A DNA stretch of 64,000 nt, from assembly GCF_001424345.1 (NCBI RefSeq), contig NZ_LMPF01000002.1:62001-126000 (forward strand), read 5' to 3'. The stretch comes from Burkholderia sp. Leaf177. Lineage in GTDB: Bacteria > Pseudomonadota > Gammaproteobacteria > Burkholderiales > Burkholderiaceae. The notes under the pieces are model-generated. The model had not been told where the DNA came from, ran no database searches, and worked only from the letters and a program-made list of their open reading frames with translations. Positions 7,907 through 17,167 of the stretch are shown here, piece after piece. Each line of letters starts with the position of its first letter. Positions within the stretch are counted from its first letter, which is position 1. Both the position numbers and the translations under genes were made by a program.

Positions 7907-8898
7907 GAATGGGGAAGTGATTGAGTGAGTCGGCCGAATTCGGCGGGACTGACGACGCGTTCGCCGCCGGCTGGTGTCTGGCGGGTTTCGCTTTCGTCCA
8001 CGAATGGTTGCCGAAGTTCACGGATGGCGACGACGCGACCATCGCCGCATACGCCAAACAGCGCATTATCCTTCACGTGCAGGCCAGGGGGCAAATCCTG
8101 GAGCGCGCGTTGGGTATCGGCTGCGATGCCGGGCAGGCCCTTTTCGGGCACGAGACGGGCACGCGCGACGATAAACCGCGCCTGGCCAATATCCGTAAAT
8201 GCGCCCGGATACGGCGGTGCGACTGCGCGGATCAGGTTGTAGACCTGTTGTGCGGGTTTCGTCCAGTCGATACGGCCGTCCTCCGGCTTCCTGCCACCGA
8301 AGTAGCTGCCTTTGCTGATGTCGTTCGGCAGATGCGGCGCTTCGTCCGCGATCAAGGCCGGCAATACGCGCCAGAGCGTCTGCTCGGCGGCGACCGTGGT
8401 TTTGTCGAAGACCTGGCTTGCGGTGTCGTCCGGAAGAATAGGCACGGGCGTCTGGGCGAGAATCGCCCCGGCGTCGGGCTTTGCAGCCATTTCATGCAGC
8501 GTTGCGCCCGTTTCCGTTTCACCGTTCAATACTGCCCAGTTGGTGGGAACGCGGCCGCGATATTTCGGCAGCAACGAGCCGTGCATGTTGTAAGCGCCGC
8601 GCGCGGCGAGCGCGAGCAGTTCAACCGGCAGCATGTGCCGGTAGTAGAACGAGAAGATGAAGTCCGGCGCGAGCGTCGCAATAGTTTCGTGCAACTCGGC
8701 CGATTTGGGATCGGCAGGCGTGGTCACGTTGATTCCATGATCGGCGGCTACCGATTTCACGCTGCCAAACCAGATGTTTTCGTCCGGATTGTCTTCATGG
8801 GTGACGACCAGCGCCACATCCACGCCACGGGCCAGCAACACCTGCAAGCAACGCACGCCGACGTTGTGATACGCGAATACGACTGCACGCGGTTTCAT
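7903..8898 (-). CDS. UDP-L-Ara4N formyltransferase (ArnA N-terminal activity as separate protein)
   Basis: 331 residues. N10-formyltetrahydrofolate-dependent formyltransferase with the catalytic set Asn104, His106 (NMHGSLLPKYRG) and Asp142 (KPDAG), as in the N-terminal domain of ArnA and in Fmt. It formylates UDP-L-Ara4N before transfer to undecaprenyl phosphate. The start at 8898 is preferred over 8943 because GAGG sits 8 bases upstream and the gene then begins 10 bases after the arnC stop instead of inside arnC. It overlaps the decarboxylase gene by four bases. Confidence 0.92.
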   Translation of the reverse strand: MKPRAVVFAYHNVGVRCLQVLLARGVDVALVVTHEDNPDENIWFGSVKSVAADHGINVTTPADPKSAELHETIATLAPDFIFSFYYRHMLPVELLALAARGAYNMHGSLLPKYRGRVPTNWAVLNGETETGATLHEMAAKPDAGAILAQTPVPILPDDTASQVFDKTTVAAEQTLWRVLPALIADEAPHLPNDISKGSYFGGRKPEDGRIDWTKPAQQVYNLIRAVAPPYPGAFTDIGQARFIVARARLVPEKGLPGIAADTQRALQDLPPGLHVKDNALFGVCGDGRVVAIRELRQPFVDESETRQTPAGGERVVSPAEFGRLTQSLPHS

Positions 8899-8908
8899 AG
8901 CGAAGACC

Positions 8909-9937
8909 TCATGACGGATCGACCTCGCGCGTGATCGCGGCAACGGCTTCCTGACGCGGCTTGGTGCGCGAAAGCTGGCCGTCGCGTTCTTCCAGAATGG
9001 TCTGCACCAGGTAACGCGGCCGCGCGCGAACCTGCTGATAAATCCGCCCGATGTACTCGCCGAGCAGCCCCAGCGCGAAGATGATCACGCCGAGCATGAA
9101 GAACGTAATGGCGAACAGCGTGAACACACCTTCCACTTCCGCGCCGAACATGAAGCGCCGGACCAGCAGCAGCAGGAAAAGGCCCGCGGATCCCACCGAA
9201 AGAATCACGCCGATAAACGACAACCATTGCAGCGGCACGACCGAGAAACCGGTCACGAGATCGAAGTTCAGGCGGATCAGGCTGTACAGCGAATACTTCG
9301 ATTCGCCCGCAAAACGCTCTTCATGCGCGACATCGATTTCAATAGGGTTTTGCGCAAACGTATAGGCGAGGGCGGGAATGAACGTGTTGATTTCGCCGCA
9401 ACGATTGATGGTATCGATGATATGGCGGCTATAGCCGCGCAGCATGCAGCCCTGGTCGGTCATGCGGATACGCGTGATGCGTTCGCGCAAGCGGTTCATC
9501 AGCCGCGAGGCTTTCTTGCGCCAGAAACTGTCCTGGCGCTGTTGACGGATCGTGCCGACGTAGTCGTAGCCGTCGCGCATCTTGGCGAGCAGCTTGCTGA
9601 TTTCCTCGGGAGGATTCTGCAGGTCCGCATCGAGCGTAATGACGCTATCTCCGCGCGACTGTTCAAAGCCGGCGAGGATGGCCATGTGCTGGCCGTAATT
9701 GCCATTGAGCAGGATCACGCGCGTGGTGTCAGGGCGCGCGCGGAATTGCTGCGCGAGCAGCGCCGCGGATTTATCGCGGCTGCCGTCGTTGATGAAAATG
9801 ACCTCGTAGGTCGCGCCAAGCGCGTCGAGCGCCGGATACAAGCGCGAGAAGAGCGCGGCGAGGCCCTCTTCCTCGTTGTACACCGGGACCACGACCGTCA
9901 GTTCGGGTCCGGTCGGCAGAAAATCGGTTTGACTCAT
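8909..9937 (-). CDS. arnC: Undecaprenyl-phosphate 4-deoxy-4-formamido-L-arabinose transferase
   Basis: 342 residues. GT2-fold glycosyltransferase: VVVPVYNEEEG near the N-terminus, FINDGSRDKS, and the DxD region DADLQNPPEEI. Two C-terminal transmembrane helices (about 235-300) place the active site at the cytoplasmic face of the inner membrane. It transfers L-Ara4FN from UDP to undecaprenyl phosphate. It lies between arnB (78-base gap) and the formyltransferase gene (10-base gap) in the arn operon. Confidence 0.95.
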   Translation of the reverse strand: MSQTDFLPTGPELTVVVPVYNEEEGLAALFSRLYPALDALGATYEVIFINDGSRDKSAALLAQQFRARPDTTRVILLNGNYGQHMAILAGFEQSRGDSVITLDADLQNPPEEISKLLAKMRDGYDYVGTIRQQRQDSFWRKKASRLMNRLRERITRIRMTDQGCMLRGYSRHIIDTINRCGEINTFIPALAYTFAQNPIEIDVAHEERFAGESKYSLYSLIRLNFDLVTGFSVVPLQWLSFIGVILSVGSAGLFLLLLVRRFMFGAEVEGVFTLFAITFFMLGVIIFALGLLGEYIGRIYQQVRARPRYLVQTILEERDGQLSRTKPRQEAVAAITREVDPS

Positions 9938-10015
9938 ATTGGCGATGGTTCCGCTAGATGTCCGTGATCAATTGATGCTGCACCGGCCGCAGCGCACGCC
10001 GCGGCATGGCTTTTC

Positions 10016-11179
10016 CTATTTCGCGTGGGCCGCGCAAATTTCATCTACGGCCTGTACGACTCGCGTTACATCACCGTGATTCATCTGCGTGAACAGTGGC
10101 AAGGTCACAGTGGACGCGCCGTACTTTTCGGCGTGCGGGAACATGCCTTCATGAAATCCGCGCGCCCGGTAAAGCGTGAACAAATGCAGCGCCGGGTAAT
10201 GCACGCCGGTGCCGATGCCGCGTTCCTTCATCTGTCCCATGAACTCCGAGCGCGTGATCGACAGGCGTTCCAGCGGCAGCGCGATCTGGAACATGTGCCA
10301 GTTGCTGTCGGTGAAATTTTGCACCGGCAATTGCACGCCCGCGCGAACGGCCGAGCCGCCGGCAAAACTCTCGAAGTACGCGCGCGCCAGTTCGCGGCGC
10401 TTTTCGGTAAAGCGCTGGACATGCTTCAACTGCCCAAGACCAACCCGGGCTGCGACGTCGGTGAGATTGTATTTGCCGCCGAGCAGATCGCAATCCATGC
10501 CGTCGAAGCCCGTGCGCGTGATGCCTTGCAGCCGGTACTTTTGCGCAAGGATTGCTTCTTCCTCGTTGTTCAGGACCAGCGCGCCCCCCTCTATGGACGT
10601 CACGTTCTTGTTTGCATGGAAACTGAACGAAACGATGTCTCCGAACGAGCCGATTTTCTTGCCGCGCCAAGTCGAACCGAAAGCCTGCGCTGCGTCTTCG
10701 ATTACCCGCAATTTATGGTCGCGCGCAATGCCGTAAAGCCGGTCCATATCCACGGGCAGACCCGAGAGATACACTGGCAGGATTGCCTTGGTGCGCGGCG
10801 TGATGGCCTTTTCCAGCAGGTCCAGGTCGATATTGCGCGTGACCGGATCGATGTCCGCGAAAACCGGCGTCGCGCCCGTTTCAATAATCACATTGCTGGT
10901 CGATACCCAGGTCATGGGCGTGGTAATGACTTCGTCGCCTTCGCCCACGCCCGCAATACGCAAGCCGATTTCCATGGTCGCCGTGCCGGAGTTGAAAGTG
11001 CGGACCGGGCGGCCGCCGCAAAAATCAGACAGTTCAGCCTCGAATTGCGTGTTTTGCGGTCCGGTCGTGATCCAGCCGGAACGGAGTACATCGGCGACGC
11101 CCTGGATCGTCTCTTCGTCAATCTCGGAGCGCACGAACGGCAGGAAAGGCAGCGTTTTGGAGGTCGCGTTCTGAGTCAT
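10016..11179 (-). CDS. arnB: UDP-4-amino-4-deoxy-L-arabinose aminotransferase
   Basis: 387 residues. DegT/DnrJ/EryC1-type PLP enzyme; Lys191 in SFHANKN should form the Schiff base, and EDAAQAFGS (161-169) is the cofactor-binding stretch. It transfers an amino group, normally from glutamate, to the UDP-4-keto-pentose made by the decarboxylase. The ATG at 11179 lies 55 bases after the SMR gene. Its position between the membrane protein and arnC fits an L-Ara4N cluster rather than another sugar aminotransferase. Confidence 0.95.
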   Translation of the reverse strand: MTQNATSKTLPFLPFVRSEIDEETIQGVADVLRSGWITTGPQNTQFEAELSDFCGGRPVRTFNSGTATMEIGLRIAGVGEGDEVITTPMTWVSTSNVIIETGATPVFADIDPVTRNIDLDLLEKAITPRTKAILPVYLSGLPVDMDRLYGIARDHKLRVIEDAAQAFGSTWRGKKIGSFGDIVSFSFHANKNVTSIEGGALVLNNEEEAILAQKYRLQGITRTGFDGMDCDLLGGKYNLTDVAARVGLGQLKHVQRFTEKRRELARAYFESFAGGSAVRAGVQLPVQNFTDSNWHMFQIALPLERLSITRSEFMGQMKERGIGTGVHYPALHLFTLYRARGFHEGMFPHAEKYGASTVTLPLFTQMNHGDVTRVVQAVDEICAAHAK

Positions 11180-11234
11180 GGAGTCTCTGCGTAAATAGTG
11201 GGACTGCGAGGTGCGGACACGCGCGAAACGAATG

Positions 11235-11606
11235 CTAGCTGCGAGTCAGCACCACTACGCCAATCAGGATGATGCCAATACCGACCAGACGCTGCATCGA
11301 CAATATTTCGCCAAACAAATACCACGCCGCAAACGCGTTCACCACGTAACCCAATGAAAGCATGGGATAAGCCACGGAAACGTCGACTCGCGACAACCCC
11401 ACGATCCACACCCCGACGCTGAACACATAGCAGGCGAGGCCGCCGATGATCGGCCACTGCGTCGCGATTTTCAGGCCAATCGGAACAATGTTCGATGGCG
11501 TGAATTCGAAATGGCCAACATTGTTCACACCGGCTTTTAGCAGCAACTGCGCGCCGGCGTTCAACATGACGCCGGTGATGATGCAAAAGAAGGATATAGG
11601 GTTCAT
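11235..11606 (-). CDS. SMR-family small membrane protein, probable Ara4N-lipid flippase subunit (ArnE/ArnF-like)
   Basis: 123 residues with four predicted transmembrane helices, the size and layout of EmrE-type small multidrug resistance proteins. It lacks an obvious EmrE-style substrate Glu in the first helix, which here reads FFCIITGVMLNAGAQLLLK. In enterobacteria ArnE and ArnF form the heterodimer proposed to flip undecaprenyl-phosphate-L-Ara4N to the periplasm. Only one such gene is present here, so a homodimer is inferred. It lies 86 bases after arnT. Confidence 0.8.
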   Translation of the reverse strand: MNPISFFCIITGVMLNAGAQLLLKAGVNNVGHFEFTPSNIVPIGLKIATQWPIIGGLACYVFSVGVWIVGLSRVDVSVAYPMLSLGYVVNAFAAWYLFGEILSMQRLVGIGIILIGVVVLTRS

Positions 11607-11692
11607 CGTGGACCGTAATAGTGGTTTTTATCGGCGCATTGCAGTGCAGCATCTTCAAACGAAACGGCCTGTCTAGATGCCGCGCCATTGTT

Positions 11693-13366
11693 TCAAGGCT
11701 GCGGCTTTTCCACAATGACCCGCCGGTCATCGCGCGCAATCACTTTCATCGGCACGTTTTTCGCGAGCAATTCGTCGTATCGGCCGGGCGGCATCAAGGC
11801 GAGAGCATACCGGTCGGCATCCCAGCGCTGAATCCATGCATCGATCGTCGGCACCCACTTCTGCGGCTCCGTCGTCACGCCGAATTGCAACTCGTCCGGC
11901 TCCTGCACCATGATCATGGTGTGACCAAGATAAAACGGCATGGTGTGATCCAGCTTGGCAACGGAGTAGAACGGCGTGTCGGCGGGAAGTCTTGCCATGG
12001 CCGACTTGACGGCCGGCACCAGTTTCACGCCAGAACTCTCGCGGCCAAAAACATCGTGTCCCGTCCCGGCAATCGTCCCGATCAAGAGCCAGGCCGCGCC
12101 CAGCAATACAACGCCACCAATCGAACTGCGCCGGTTGTACCAGATGGCAGCAAGAGTGACCACGAACGCAACAGCGAGCGCGGCATACACCCAAAGCTGG
12201 AATTCACGGTAAAGATAGTTGGGTGTATGACCGCCGCCCATTCGGCCCAGGAAGATCGCGCCAAACGCCGCGGCGACCAGAAACACCGTGTAGCCAATTA
12301 GGTGGCGGCTCCATTGCACGCGCGTCAGCAAAGGCAAATAGATGGCGATCAGCAACGCAATCGACGGCGCGATCGGCAACGTGTAAGACAAAAGTTTGGA
12401 GTGTGACGCGCTGAAGAACAGGAAGATAAAGGCGGTCCAGACCAATAGCAACGTGACCGGCGCAAAACCGTTTGGCTGGCGCGGCACTTTCACCGCATGG
12501 CGGGCGCTCTGAAACACGACGGAAAGCCAAGGCAGGAATCCGATAATCAACACGGGCACGAAATAATAGAACGCACCCGGCCGGTTCTGTTCAGGTGTCA
12601 GATATCGCTGGAACTGCTGGACGATGAAGAAGAAATTCAAAAACTCCGGGTTCTTCATCTGCACGAGCACGAACCAGGGCACTGAGATGATCGCAAACAG
12701 GATTAGCCCGCTGCCAATATACAAACGCTTCCAGAGCGCCCAGTCGCGCGCAATCAAGGTGTACAGCACCAGAACGGCACCCGGCAGAATCAAGCCGACC
12801 AATCCTTTCGATAGCAGCGCGAGCGCCATGCCAGCCCAGCAGAGCCACATCCAGAGCCGTACTTGTTTGGCGGCCAGGTTAGGACGTTGGGCGAGCAGCA
12901 AACTGCACAGCGTAAGCTCCATCCAGAATGACAAACCCATGTCCAGCGTGTCGAAATGGGCCATCAGGTTCCAGTACGGCGACGTGGCAAGTACGACAGC
13001 CGCGCAAAATCCTGTTACGCCGTTGAATACGCGGGCACCTGTGTAGCCGACCAGAAGCACGCCGGCAAAGCCCGTCAACGCTGTGTAAAGCCGCGCTTGC
13101 CATTCGCCAATCCCGAACCACGCGAACGTCAACGCATTTGCCCAGGTTTGCAGCGGCGGTTTCTCGAAATATTTATAGCCGTTGTAGCGAGGCGTGATCC
13201 AGTCGCCGGTCACGAACATTTCGCGGGCCATTTCCGCGTAACGGCCTTCGTCGCTGGGAACGAGATGACGCAAGCCGAGCGGCGCGAACCAGATCACAGC
13301 GAGTGCAGCGATCAACAGTAGAAGCGAGAGGCGGGTGAGCGGTAGCCGGTAAGGCGTATCGTTCAT
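11693..13366 (-). CDS. arnT: Lipid A 4-amino-4-deoxy-L-arabinose transferase
   Basis: 557 residues when started at 13366 (MNDTPYRLPLTRL); the longer frame to 13528 adds 54 residues that look untranslated. It is a GT-C fold protein with about 12 helices. The first periplasmic loop carries the acidic motif SDEGRYAEMAREM, typical of ArnT/PMT enzymes. It transfers L-Ara4N from undecaprenyl phosphate to lipid A phosphates, lowering surface negative charge and giving polymyxin resistance. It is the first gene of the leftward arn operon here, whereas enterobacteria place arnT after arnD. The Shine-Dalgarno is weak. Confidence 0.94.
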   Translation of the reverse strand: MNDTPYRLPLTRLSLLLLIAALAVIWFAPLGLRHLVPSDEGRYAEMAREMFVTGDWITPRYNGYKYFEKPPLQTWANALTFAWFGIGEWQARLYTALTGFAGVLLVGYTGARVFNGVTGFCAAVVLATSPYWNLMAHFDTLDMGLSFWMELTLCSLLLAQRPNLAAKQVRLWMWLCWAGMALALLSKGLVGLILPGAVLVLYTLIARDWALWKRLYIGSGLILFAIISVPWFVLVQMKNPEFLNFFFIVQQFQRYLTPEQNRPGAFYYFVPVLIIGFLPWLSVVFQSARHAVKVPRQPNGFAPVTLLLVWTAFIFLFFSASHSKLLSYTLPIAPSIALLIAIYLPLLTRVQWSRHLIGYTVFLVAAAFGAIFLGRMGGGHTPNYLYREFQLWVYAALAVAFVVTLAAIWYNRRSSIGGVVLLGAAWLLIGTIAGTGHDVFGRESSGVKLVPAVKSAMARLPADTPFYSVAKLDHTMPFYLGHTMIMVQEPDELQFGVTTEPQKWVPTIDAWIQRWDADRYALALMPPGRYDELLAKNVPMKVIARDDRRVIVEKPQP

Positions 13367-13704
13367 AAAAGTCGACCTGTCCAGTGCCGCTGGTGCGGCG
13401 AAAAGCGAATTCAAAAAGGGGCTCGAGTGTGGCGTATCGAGACTTAAGGGCGGCTTAGGCAGGTTCCGGAGCTCAGAGTGCGCACGCCCCGCGACACATG
13501 CAGGTTCCGCTGCTTCGACAAAGTGCACAAGCTGGCCAGATGGGGTGGTAGATGAAGAAACGCGCGGCGTTTCAAATTTTTACCAGATAGCGCAGGTCCT
13601 GGCCGTTGCGACAGAGCCGCCGGGCGGCAGTTTATCGTACTGACGCGCCATTCCCGCGCGCGGACGAATGGACGGCGTATTGAAGCTGTTGCGCCAAGCG
13701 CGGA
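13367..13704 (-). other. Intergenic region upstream of the arn operon
   Basis: 338 bases between the arnT start and the Mth938-like gene. The arn promoter should lie here. I see no convincing consensus -35/-10 pair, tandem PmrA-type box or stable hairpin. Short ORFs in it overlap the end of the neighbouring gene and look random. Confidence 0.4.
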
Positions 13705-14139
13705 TTAAGCCTCGAGCAAGAGCGCGGCGGCGACCCGGCGGCCTTCGGACATCAGAATGTTGTAAGTGCGGCATGCGGCGCCGAAGTCCATCGTCTCGAC
13801 GCCAATGCGCTGTTGCGTGAGCCTGGCCGTAAGACGCGGATGAGGGAAACGCAGCCGCGAGCCGCTACCGAATACAACAACCTCGGGCGCGAGTTCAAGC
13901 AGCGCGTCGAAATTCTCAGGCGTGAGCGCCTCGAACGACGTGACAGGCCACTGGATCACGGGACTTTCCGGCATCACGATAATGCTGCCGTCATGCCGTT
14001 GAAGATTGATCGCGACGTAATCGGCGCCGTAACTCGTGATGGTGTTGAGCGCGCCGCTGGCTTCCTGATGTAATTTCAAATCGATTGTCCGACAGGCGGT
14101 TGATGGCAAGGAGTGACTGCATGCATTTGCGAAAGTCAC
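13705..14139 (-). CDS. Mth938-like (DUF498/NDUFAF3-fold) protein
   Basis: Up to 144 residues. It contains the Mth938 core: KLHQEASGALNTITSYG, then VIQWPVTSFEALT, VVVFGSGSRLRFP and a C-terminal segment on a unique Thr-Tyr-Asn stretch (ACRTYNILMSEGRRV). Function is not established for bacterial members; mitochondrial relatives assist complex I assembly. Two starts are possible: GTG at 14139, only ~8 bases after a likely transcription start, or TTG at 14079, which better matches the family start at KLHQE. No good Shine-Dalgarno supports either. Confidence 0.8.
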   Translation of the reverse strand: MTFANACSHSLPSTACRTIDLKLHQEASGALNTITSYGADYVAINLQRHDGSIIVMPESPVIQWPVTSFEALTPENFDALLELAPEVVVFGSGSRLRFPHPRLTARLTQQRIGVETMDFGAACRTYNILMSEGRRVAAALLLEA

Positions 14140-14576
14140 GCTTAATCCGCTAAATTATAACTTTTCAGCCGTTTGCGGGTTGCGAGCCCCAACGGCGCAG
14201 TGCTTCGCGCGCCGCCACGAGCGGCTTGTCGAAACCCGAAAAAAGGCCGCTTTTCCTCGGCCGAATGGCCAAAAATCACACGTTTGGGCCCAAACCCGCC
14301 TCTATCCGGCGCATTTTCGCTAGACTGCCTGTTCTGCGCTGCCTTCCGGAATTCTGAAGTTTCTGCTTGGCGCTCGCGCCACAACGTCGGCCCGGTCGAT
14401 CGTCGATGCTGCATTCCGGTCGGATCGGATGCATAGGCGAATTGCAGCTTTGCTAGAACGCTTTGCCGCGCAGGCCGCAATGCCCTTTGTTTGTGTCCTT
14501 CGCCGATTTTGGCCGTCGACTGCACCCGAATAACCAACAGAGCCTGTTTTCAAGTAACCGAGTGAGCCTTCCCGCC
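14140..14576. other. Intergenic region between Mth938-like gene and alaA, with a 14-bp palindrome
   Basis: About 440 bases. It holds the TATAAT above and, at 14282-14295, the perfect palindrome GTTTGGGCCCAAAC, a candidate operator. A Phe-poor, codon-poor ORF on the minus strand here is not convincing. No RNA gene was recognised. Confidence 0.4.
14154..14159 (-). promoter_or_regulatory. -10 element (TATAAT) for the Mth938-like gene
   Basis: A perfect TATAAT on the minus strand, 14 bases before the GTG at 14139. No clear -35 is visible. The spacing implies a nearly leaderless mRNA if that GTG is used. Confidence 0.45.
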
Positions 14577-15815
14577 GTGAAACCGATTCTCAAGTCCAAT
14601 AAATTACAGAACGTCTGTTACGACATTCGCGGGCCCGTGCTCGAGCACGCGAAGCGTCTCGAGGACGAAGGTCATCGGATCATCAAGCTCAATATCGGCA
14701 ATCTTGCGTCGTTCGGTTTCGACGCGCCGGACGAGATCATCCAGGACATGATCCGCAATCTGCCGACATCGTCGGGATATTCGGATTCGAAGGGCGTGTT
14801 CGCCGCGCGCAAGGCGATCATGCATTACACGCAGCAAAAGGGCGTGCAGGGCGTGGAACTGGACGACATCTACATTGGCAATGGCGCGTCCGAATTGATC
14901 GTGATGGCCATGCAGGGTTTGCTGAACGACGGCGACGAAGTGCTGCTGCCCGCGCCGGATTATCCGCTGTGGACGGCGGCGGTAAGCCTATCGTCTGGCA
15001 CGCCCGTCCATTATCTCTGCGACGAATCCGCCGACTGGATGCCCGATCTCGACGACCTGCGCTCGAAGATCACTCCCAATACGAAAGCGCTCGTCATCAT
15101 CAACCCGAACAACCCGACGGGCGCGCTGTATTCCGACGCGTTGCTGACCGAAATGATCGAGATCGCGCGCATGCACGGCCTGATCATCTTCGCCGACGAG
15201 GTCTACGACAAGATCGTCTATGACGGCCGCGAGCACACCGCGGTCGCTGCGTTGTCCGAGGACGTGCTGACGGTGACGTTCAACAGCTTGTCGAAAAGTT
15301 ACCGGGCGTGTGGTTATCGTGCCGGTTGGATGTTCATTTCCGGCCTGACAGGCGAAAACCGGCGTATTGCCAACGACTATATGGAAGGGCTCGGCATTCT
15401 CGCGTCCATGCGCCTGTGCGCGAACGTCCCGGGACAGTACGCCATCCAGACCGCGCTGGGCGGCTATCAGAGCATCAACGACCTGATCCTTCCGGGCGGG
15501 CGCCTGTTCAAGCAGCGCGAACTTGCGTACGACATGCTGACAGCCATTCCCGGCGTGAGCTGCGTCAAGCCGCAAGCGGCGCTGTACATGTTCCCCAAAC
15601 TCGACCCGAAGATGTACCCGATCGTCGACGACCAGCAGTTCATCACGGATTTGTTGCTCGAAGAACGGACGCTGCTCGTGCAGGGCACGGGTTTCAACTG
15701 GCCGGCGCCCGATCATTTCCGCGTGGTGTTTCTGCCGAACGTGGACGATCTGGCTGACTCGATCAACCGTATCGCGCGCTTTCTCGATGGTTATCGAAAG
15801 CGTCACTCTGTTTAA
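14577..15815 (+). CDS. alaA: Alanine-synthesising aminotransferase (AlaA/YfbQ type)
   Basis: 412 residues. Fold-type I PLP aminotransferase: INPNNPTGALYS, EVYDKIVYDG and the Schiff-base Lys in SFNSLSKSYRACGYRAGW. It converts pyruvate and glutamate to alanine and 2-oxoglutarate. The start GTG at 14577 gives the family N-terminus (KPILKSNKLQNVCYDIRGP); another GTG at 14562 is possible, and the ATG at 14463 reads through non-family sequence. It is followed after 26 bases by hom and then thrC, which suggests one amino-acid operon. Confidence 0.9.
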   Translation: MKPILKSNKLQNVCYDIRGPVLEHAKRLEDEGHRIIKLNIGNLASFGFDAPDEIIQDMIRNLPTSSGYSDSKGVFAARKAIMHYTQQKGVQGVELDDIYIGNGASELIVMAMQGLLNDGDEVLLPAPDYPLWTAAVSLSSGTPVHYLCDESADWMPDLDDLRSKITPNTKALVIINPNNPTGALYSDALLTEMIEIARMHGLIIFADEVYDKIVYDGREHTAVAALSEDVLTVTFNSLSKSYRACGYRAGWMFISGLTGENRRIANDYMEGLGILASMRLCANVPGQYAIQTALGGYQSINDLILPGGRLFKQRELAYDMLTAIPGVSCVKPQAALYMFPKLDPKMYPIVDDQQFITDLLLEERTLLVQGTGFNWPAPDHFRVVFLPNVDDLADSINRIARFLDGYRKRHSV

Positions 15816-15841
15816 ACCTCTCTTAAAAGACTTACGCTGCA

Positions 15842-17158
15842 ATGGAACCGATCAAAGTTGGCCTGCTGGGCTTCGGCACGGTCGGCAGCGGCACCTTCAC
15901 GGTGCTGCGCCGCAATCAGGAAGAAATCAAACGGCGCGCCGGACGTGGCATTGAAATTTCGTGCATTGCCGTGCGCACGCCGTCCAAGGTGACGGGCGCC
16001 GAGGGCGTCGAGATTACGACCGACTTCAACGCAGTCGTGGACGATCCTTCCATCGACATCGTGGCCGAGATGATCGGCGGCACGGGCGTGGCGCGTGATT
16101 TGGTGCTGCGCGCGATTGCCAACGGCAAGCATGTGGTGACAGCGAACAAGGCGCTGCTCGCCGTGCACGGCAGCGAGATTTTCGAAGCGGCCAGCAAGAA
16201 AGGCGTGATGGTGGCGTTCGAGGCAGCGGTCGCGGGCGGTATTCCGATCATCAAGGCGCTGCGCGAAGGGTTGACGGCCAACCGGATCGAGTACATCGCC
16301 GGAATCATCAACGGGACGACGAACTACATTCTTTCGGAGATGCGCGACCGCGGGCTCGACTTCGCGACCGCGCTGAAAGCCGCGCAGGAACTGGGGTACG
16401 CCGAAGCCGACCCGACCTTCGACATTGAAGGCGTGGACGCGGCGCACAAGGTCACGATCATGAGCGCGATCGCGTTCGGCGTGCCCGTGCAGTTCGAGCG
16501 TGCGTATGTGGAAGGCATCAGCAAGCTCGATGCAATCGATATTCGCTATGCAGAAGATCTGGGGTATCGGATCAAGCTGCTGGGTATTGCGCGCCGCACG
16601 GAGAAGGGCATCGAATTGCGTACCCATCCGACGCTGATCCCCGAAAAGCGCTTGCTCGCCAACGTGGAAGGCGCGATGAACGCGGTCGTTGTCCATGGCG
16701 ATGCCGTGGGCACCACGCTTTATTACGGCAAGGGCGCGGGCGCGGAGCCAACGGCGTCGGCGGTCGTCGCGGATCTCGTGGACGTGACGCGCCTGCATAC
16801 GGCGGACCCTGAGCATCGCGTGCCGCATCTGGCCTTTCAGCAGGACAGCCTCGCGAACACACCCATCCTGCCCATCGAGGAAGTGACGAGCAGCTACTAC
16901 CTGCGTTTGCGGGTGGCGGATGTGACCGGCGTGCTTGCCAACATTACGCGGATTCTCGCCGACAAGGTCATCTCAATCGACGCCTTGCTGCAGAAAGAAT
17001 CCGAACACGTCAACGGCGAAGACAAGGGCGAGACCGACATCATCCTGCTTACGCACGAAACGGTCGAAAAGGAAATCAACGCAGCGATCACGCAGATCGA
17101 GGCGCTCTCCACGGTGGTTTCGAAGGTAACGAAACTGCGCATGGAAGGAATGAAATAA
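15842..17158 (+). CDS. hom: Homoserine dehydrogenase
   Basis: 438 residues, the monofunctional type. N-terminal NAD(P)-binding GFGTVGSG (10-17), a catalytic domain with INGTTNYILSEM and GYAEADPTFDIEGVDAAHK, and a C-terminal ACT domain (about 350-430) for threonine feedback. It reduces aspartate semialdehyde to homoserine in the threonine/methionine branch. It lies 9 bases before thrC. Confidence 0.97.
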   Translation: MEPIKVGLLGFGTVGSGTFTVLRRNQEEIKRRAGRGIEISCIAVRTPSKVTGAEGVEITTDFNAVVDDPSIDIVAEMIGGTGVARDLVLRAIANGKHVVTANKALLAVHGSEIFEAASKKGVMVAFEAAVAGGIPIIKALREGLTANRIEYIAGIINGTTNYILSEMRDRGLDFATALKAAQELGYAEADPTFDIEGVDAAHKVTIMSAIAFGVPVQFERAYVEGISKLDAIDIRYAEDLGYRIKLLGIARRTEKGIELRTHPTLIPEKRLLANVEGAMNAVVVHGDAVGTTLYYGKGAGAEPTASAVVADLVDVTRLHTADPEHRVPHLAFQQDSLANTPILPIEEVTSSYYLRLRVADVTGVLANITRILADKVISIDALLQKESEHVNGEDKGETDIILLTHETVEKEINAAITQIEALSTVVSKVTKLRMEGMK

Positions 17159-17167
17159 GGCACCAAA

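Noticed and set aside
13580-13774. 64-codon ORF upstream of arnT
   Set aside because: Overlaps the end of the Mth938-like gene in another frame, with no family match or Shine-Dalgarno.
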